Below, in pieces: positions 62,515 through 64,000 of a stretch of DNA of 64,000 bases. The notes under the pieces were generated by a model. It was not told the DNA's origin. It was given only the letters and a program-made list of their open reading frames with translations, and made no database searches. Every line of letters begins with the position of its first letter. Positions within the stretch are counted from its first letter, which is position 1. The position numbers and the translations under genes are program-made. The DNA is from HXMU1428-3 sp965215715 (GTDB taxonomy: Bacteria > Pseudomonadota > Alphaproteobacteria > Rhizobiales > HXMU1428-3). Where the stretch lies: positions 1,364,001 through 1,428,000 of the forward strand of contig OZ244129.1 in assembly GCA_965215715.1 (NCBI GenBank). Reading direction: 5' to 3'.

Positions 62515-63273
62515 ATGCCCTTTTTATCATCCCGTAAGATTTTTTCACTCTTGGCGGCTCTTTGTATAAGTGCGTCTCTTTTTGCAGTCCCTAGCTTTGC
62601 AAAATCGTTAGATGAGGCGGAGACAAAAGCCATTGAGCAAGTGGTGAAGGATTACCTTTTGAAAAACCCAGAAATCATCCGTGATGCGCTGCAAGAGTTG
62701 GAGCGGCGCACAGCTGAAGCTGAAAAACAACGGCAAAAGACGCTCATTTCTGAAAACAAAGACCTGCTGCTTGATGAAAAATACAGCTATACCACTGGCA
62801 ATAAAGAAGGCGATATAACCGTTGTTGAATTTTTTGACTATAATTGCCCTTACTGCCGCCAAGCATTGAAAGATATTGTCAAACTGCTTGATGAAGACAA
62901 AAATGTGCGCGTGGTTTTGAAAGAATACCCTATTTTAGGCCAAGCTTCGCAACAAGCTTCACTCGCGGCTTTGGCTGCACGCAAACAGGGCAAATATATG
63001 GAATATCATCAGGCTTTGCTCAACGCAAAGGGGCGCATTAACGATAAGGCGATTGAAGATGTTGCCAAGCAAGTTGGTCTCGATGTTGAAAAGCTGAAAA
63101 AAGATATGGCCTCTGATGAGGTAAAAGATGAATTGCAAAAGAACATTGATGTTGGCATTAAGCTGGGCATTAATGGCACCCCAACTTTTATCTTTAATGA
63201 TCAAGTGATCCCACAGGTTTTGCCATTTGATGCGATGAAAAGTTTGATCGCCAATTTGCGCAAATCTGGTTAA
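62515..63273 (+). CDS. DsbA-family thiol-disulfide oxidoreductase
   Basis: A 252-residue periplasmic protein: signal peptide ending near SFA-KS, an N-terminal helical segment (IEQVVKDYLLKNPEIIRDAL), then a thioredoxin fold with CPYC at 111-114 in FFDYNCPYCRQAL and cis-Pro in GINGTPTFIF. The long N-terminal helix resembles DsbA homologues of the ScsC or BdbD type, which can oligomerise. It lies between the M48 protease and aroQ. Confidence 0.92.
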   Translation: MPFLSSRKIFSLLAALCISASLFAVPSFAKSLDEAETKAIEQVVKDYLLKNPEIIRDALQELERRTAEAEKQRQKTLISENKDLLLDEKYSYTTGNKEGDITVVEFFDYNCPYCRQALKDIVKLLDEDKNVRVVLKEYPILGQASQQASLAALAARKQGKYMEYHQALLNAKGRINDKAIEDVAKQVGLDVEKLKKDMASDEVKDELQKNIDVGIKLGINGTPTFIFNDQVIPQVLPFDAMKSLIANLRKSG

Positions 63274-63444
63274 ACAAAATGCCCATATCGCGCTTGAGCG
63301 CTTGGTAAAAACCGTTATAAAGAGCCATTATGAATTAAAAGGTGAAAAAATTGCCTTGTATGGTTCTTTATAACCTTTATATTTTTACAAACTGGCTGAA
63401 ATCCTCTGCGCCTTTCTAGTCCTTAACGTTCAGGCATTGTATTT

Positions 63445-63888
63445 ATGGCAAAACCGATTTTTGTCCTTAGCGGACCCAACCTAAATCTTCTTGGTACCCG
63501 TGAGCCTGAAATTTATGGCAAAACCACCTTGCAAGACATTCATGAAACTTTAAAGCAACAGGCTGCTCTCAGCCATGTTGAACTGGAATGTTTCCAATCT
63601 AATATGGAAGGGGACCTGGTCAACTGGATACAGCAAGCTGGGCAAGACGCACAAGCCATTATTATCAATGCTGGGGCTTATACCCACACCTCCATTGCCA
63701 TTGCTGATGCGATTAGAAGCATTGACATTCCTGTTATAGAAGTCCATTTGTCAAATATTTACCAAAGAGAAGAATATCGTCACCATTCCTATATCTCCCC
63801 GCTTGCAAAGGGGTTAATATGTGGGTTTGGGGCAAAATCCTACGAATTGGCTTTGCAGGTGTTGCTTTTAGAGGCACATAATGGATGA
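63445..63888 (+). CDS. aroQ: Type II 3-dehydroquinate dehydratase
   Basis: A 147-residue enzyme of the shikimate pathway. FVLSGPNLNLLGTREPEIYG carries the catalytic Arg and Tyr, NAGAYTHTSIAIADAI and IEVHLSNIYQREEYRHHS carry the substrate-binding and catalytic His. Length is exact for the dodecameric type II family. In Hyphomicrobiales accB-accC usually follows. Confidence 0.96.
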   Translation: MAKPIFVLSGPNLNLLGTREPEIYGKTTLQDIHETLKQQAALSHVELECFQSNMEGDLVNWIQQAGQDAQAIIINAGAYTHTSIAIADAIRSIDIPVIEVHLSNIYQREEYRHHSYISPLAKGLICGFGAKSYELALQVLLLEAHNG

Positions 63889-63968
63889 CAAAATGCAAAA
63901 AACTTACAAAATTTCTTTAAAAATATCGAGAGATAGCATAACAATCATCAAAATAGATCGTTGATGCC

Positions 63969-64000
63969 ATGTCAGCAAAGAAAAGAGCAGCAAAGAAAAA
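63969..64000 (+). CDS. Possible start of the next gene
   Basis: An ATG at 63969 opens MSAKKRAAKK and runs off the window. By gene order (aroQ then accB) it could be the biotin carboxyl carrier protein, but ten basic residues do not show that, and the ribosome site is weak. A second ATG at 63964 in another frame is an alternative. Confidence 0.2.
   Translation, partial: MSAKKRAAKK

Noticed and set aside
1..64000. tRNA, rRNA, prophage or integrative element
   Set aside because: Reading the intergenic regions showed no cloverleaf with a GTTCRAATC arm, no integrase, no phage structural genes and no direct-repeat attachment sites.

Overview
The window is a gene-dense chromosomal segment, probably from an alphaproteobacterium of the Hyphomicrobiales (Rhizobiales) type with moderate to low GC. 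The evidence is gene content and order: serC-serA with an alphaproteobacterial serC leader, ftsH/tilS next to a cpoB-pal-tolB-tolA-tolR-tolQ-ybgC-ruvB-ruvA-ruvC-yebC block, 6S RNA beside 5-formyl-THF cyclo-ligase and a YmdB-type phosphoesterase, a thiE-like/Sel1/efp/suhB/MotA-like/OmpA-like block, amiC divergent from rne, and M48 protease-dsbA-aroQ. An Omp25-like porin and TTAA-N7-TTAA (CtrA-type) boxes fit the same group. No tRNA, rRNA, intact insertion sequence, prophage or CRISPR array was seen.

Layout. 1-7 kb is an accessory stretch: a cut-off TetR-type regulator, a single-domain response regulator, a zinc-phospholipase-C-like/DUF4332 protein, an SMR exporter, a secreted Kazal inhibitor, a PiT transporter-ArsM pair, and a copper module (DUF4396 membrane protein plus CueR-like MerR regulator) with a clear 19-bp-spacer CueR promoter. 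7-19 kb holds two DUF2147 proteins, purA, an EamA transporter, a MuiA-like protein, the serC-serA operon, an Omp25-like porin, glmM and folP. 19-37 kb is the envelope and recombination block: ftsH, tilS, a caspase-like/PDZ/Sel1 protein, the whole Tol-Pal system, ybgC, ruvCAB and yebC. Two unusual 45/46-residue lipoproteins lie between pal and tolB. 37-48 kb carries the YmdB-like gene, 5-FCL, 6S RNA, gap, a degenerate ThiE-like gene, Sel1, efp, suhB and a MotA/TolQ-like plus OmpA-like membrane pair. 48-64 kb carries an MsbA-like ABC exporter, a chemoreceptor-globin fusion in reversed domain order, a UDG-family glycosylase, small secreted proteins, an L,D-transpeptidase, amiC, rne, a CX5R phosphatase, an aminotransferase, an M48 protease, dsbA and aroQ.

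Two themes link many genes. One is envelope upkeep: Tol-Pal, AmiC, YafK-type transpeptidase, FtsH, M48 protease, DsbA, OmpA-like proteins. The other is core serine, folate and purine metabolism. A family of roughly 50-bp palindromic repeats with an AAACCGG core is scattered in at least seven intergenic places, two in tandem and one interrupted by a 35-bp tandem duplication.

Most promising for novelty: the reversed MCP-globin protein (49941-50771), the twin micro-lipoproteins (27666-27806 and 27903-28040), and the caspase-PDZ-Sel1-PDZ protein inside the Tol-Pal neighbourhood (23218-25812). All functions are inferred from sequence reading alone; no searches were run.
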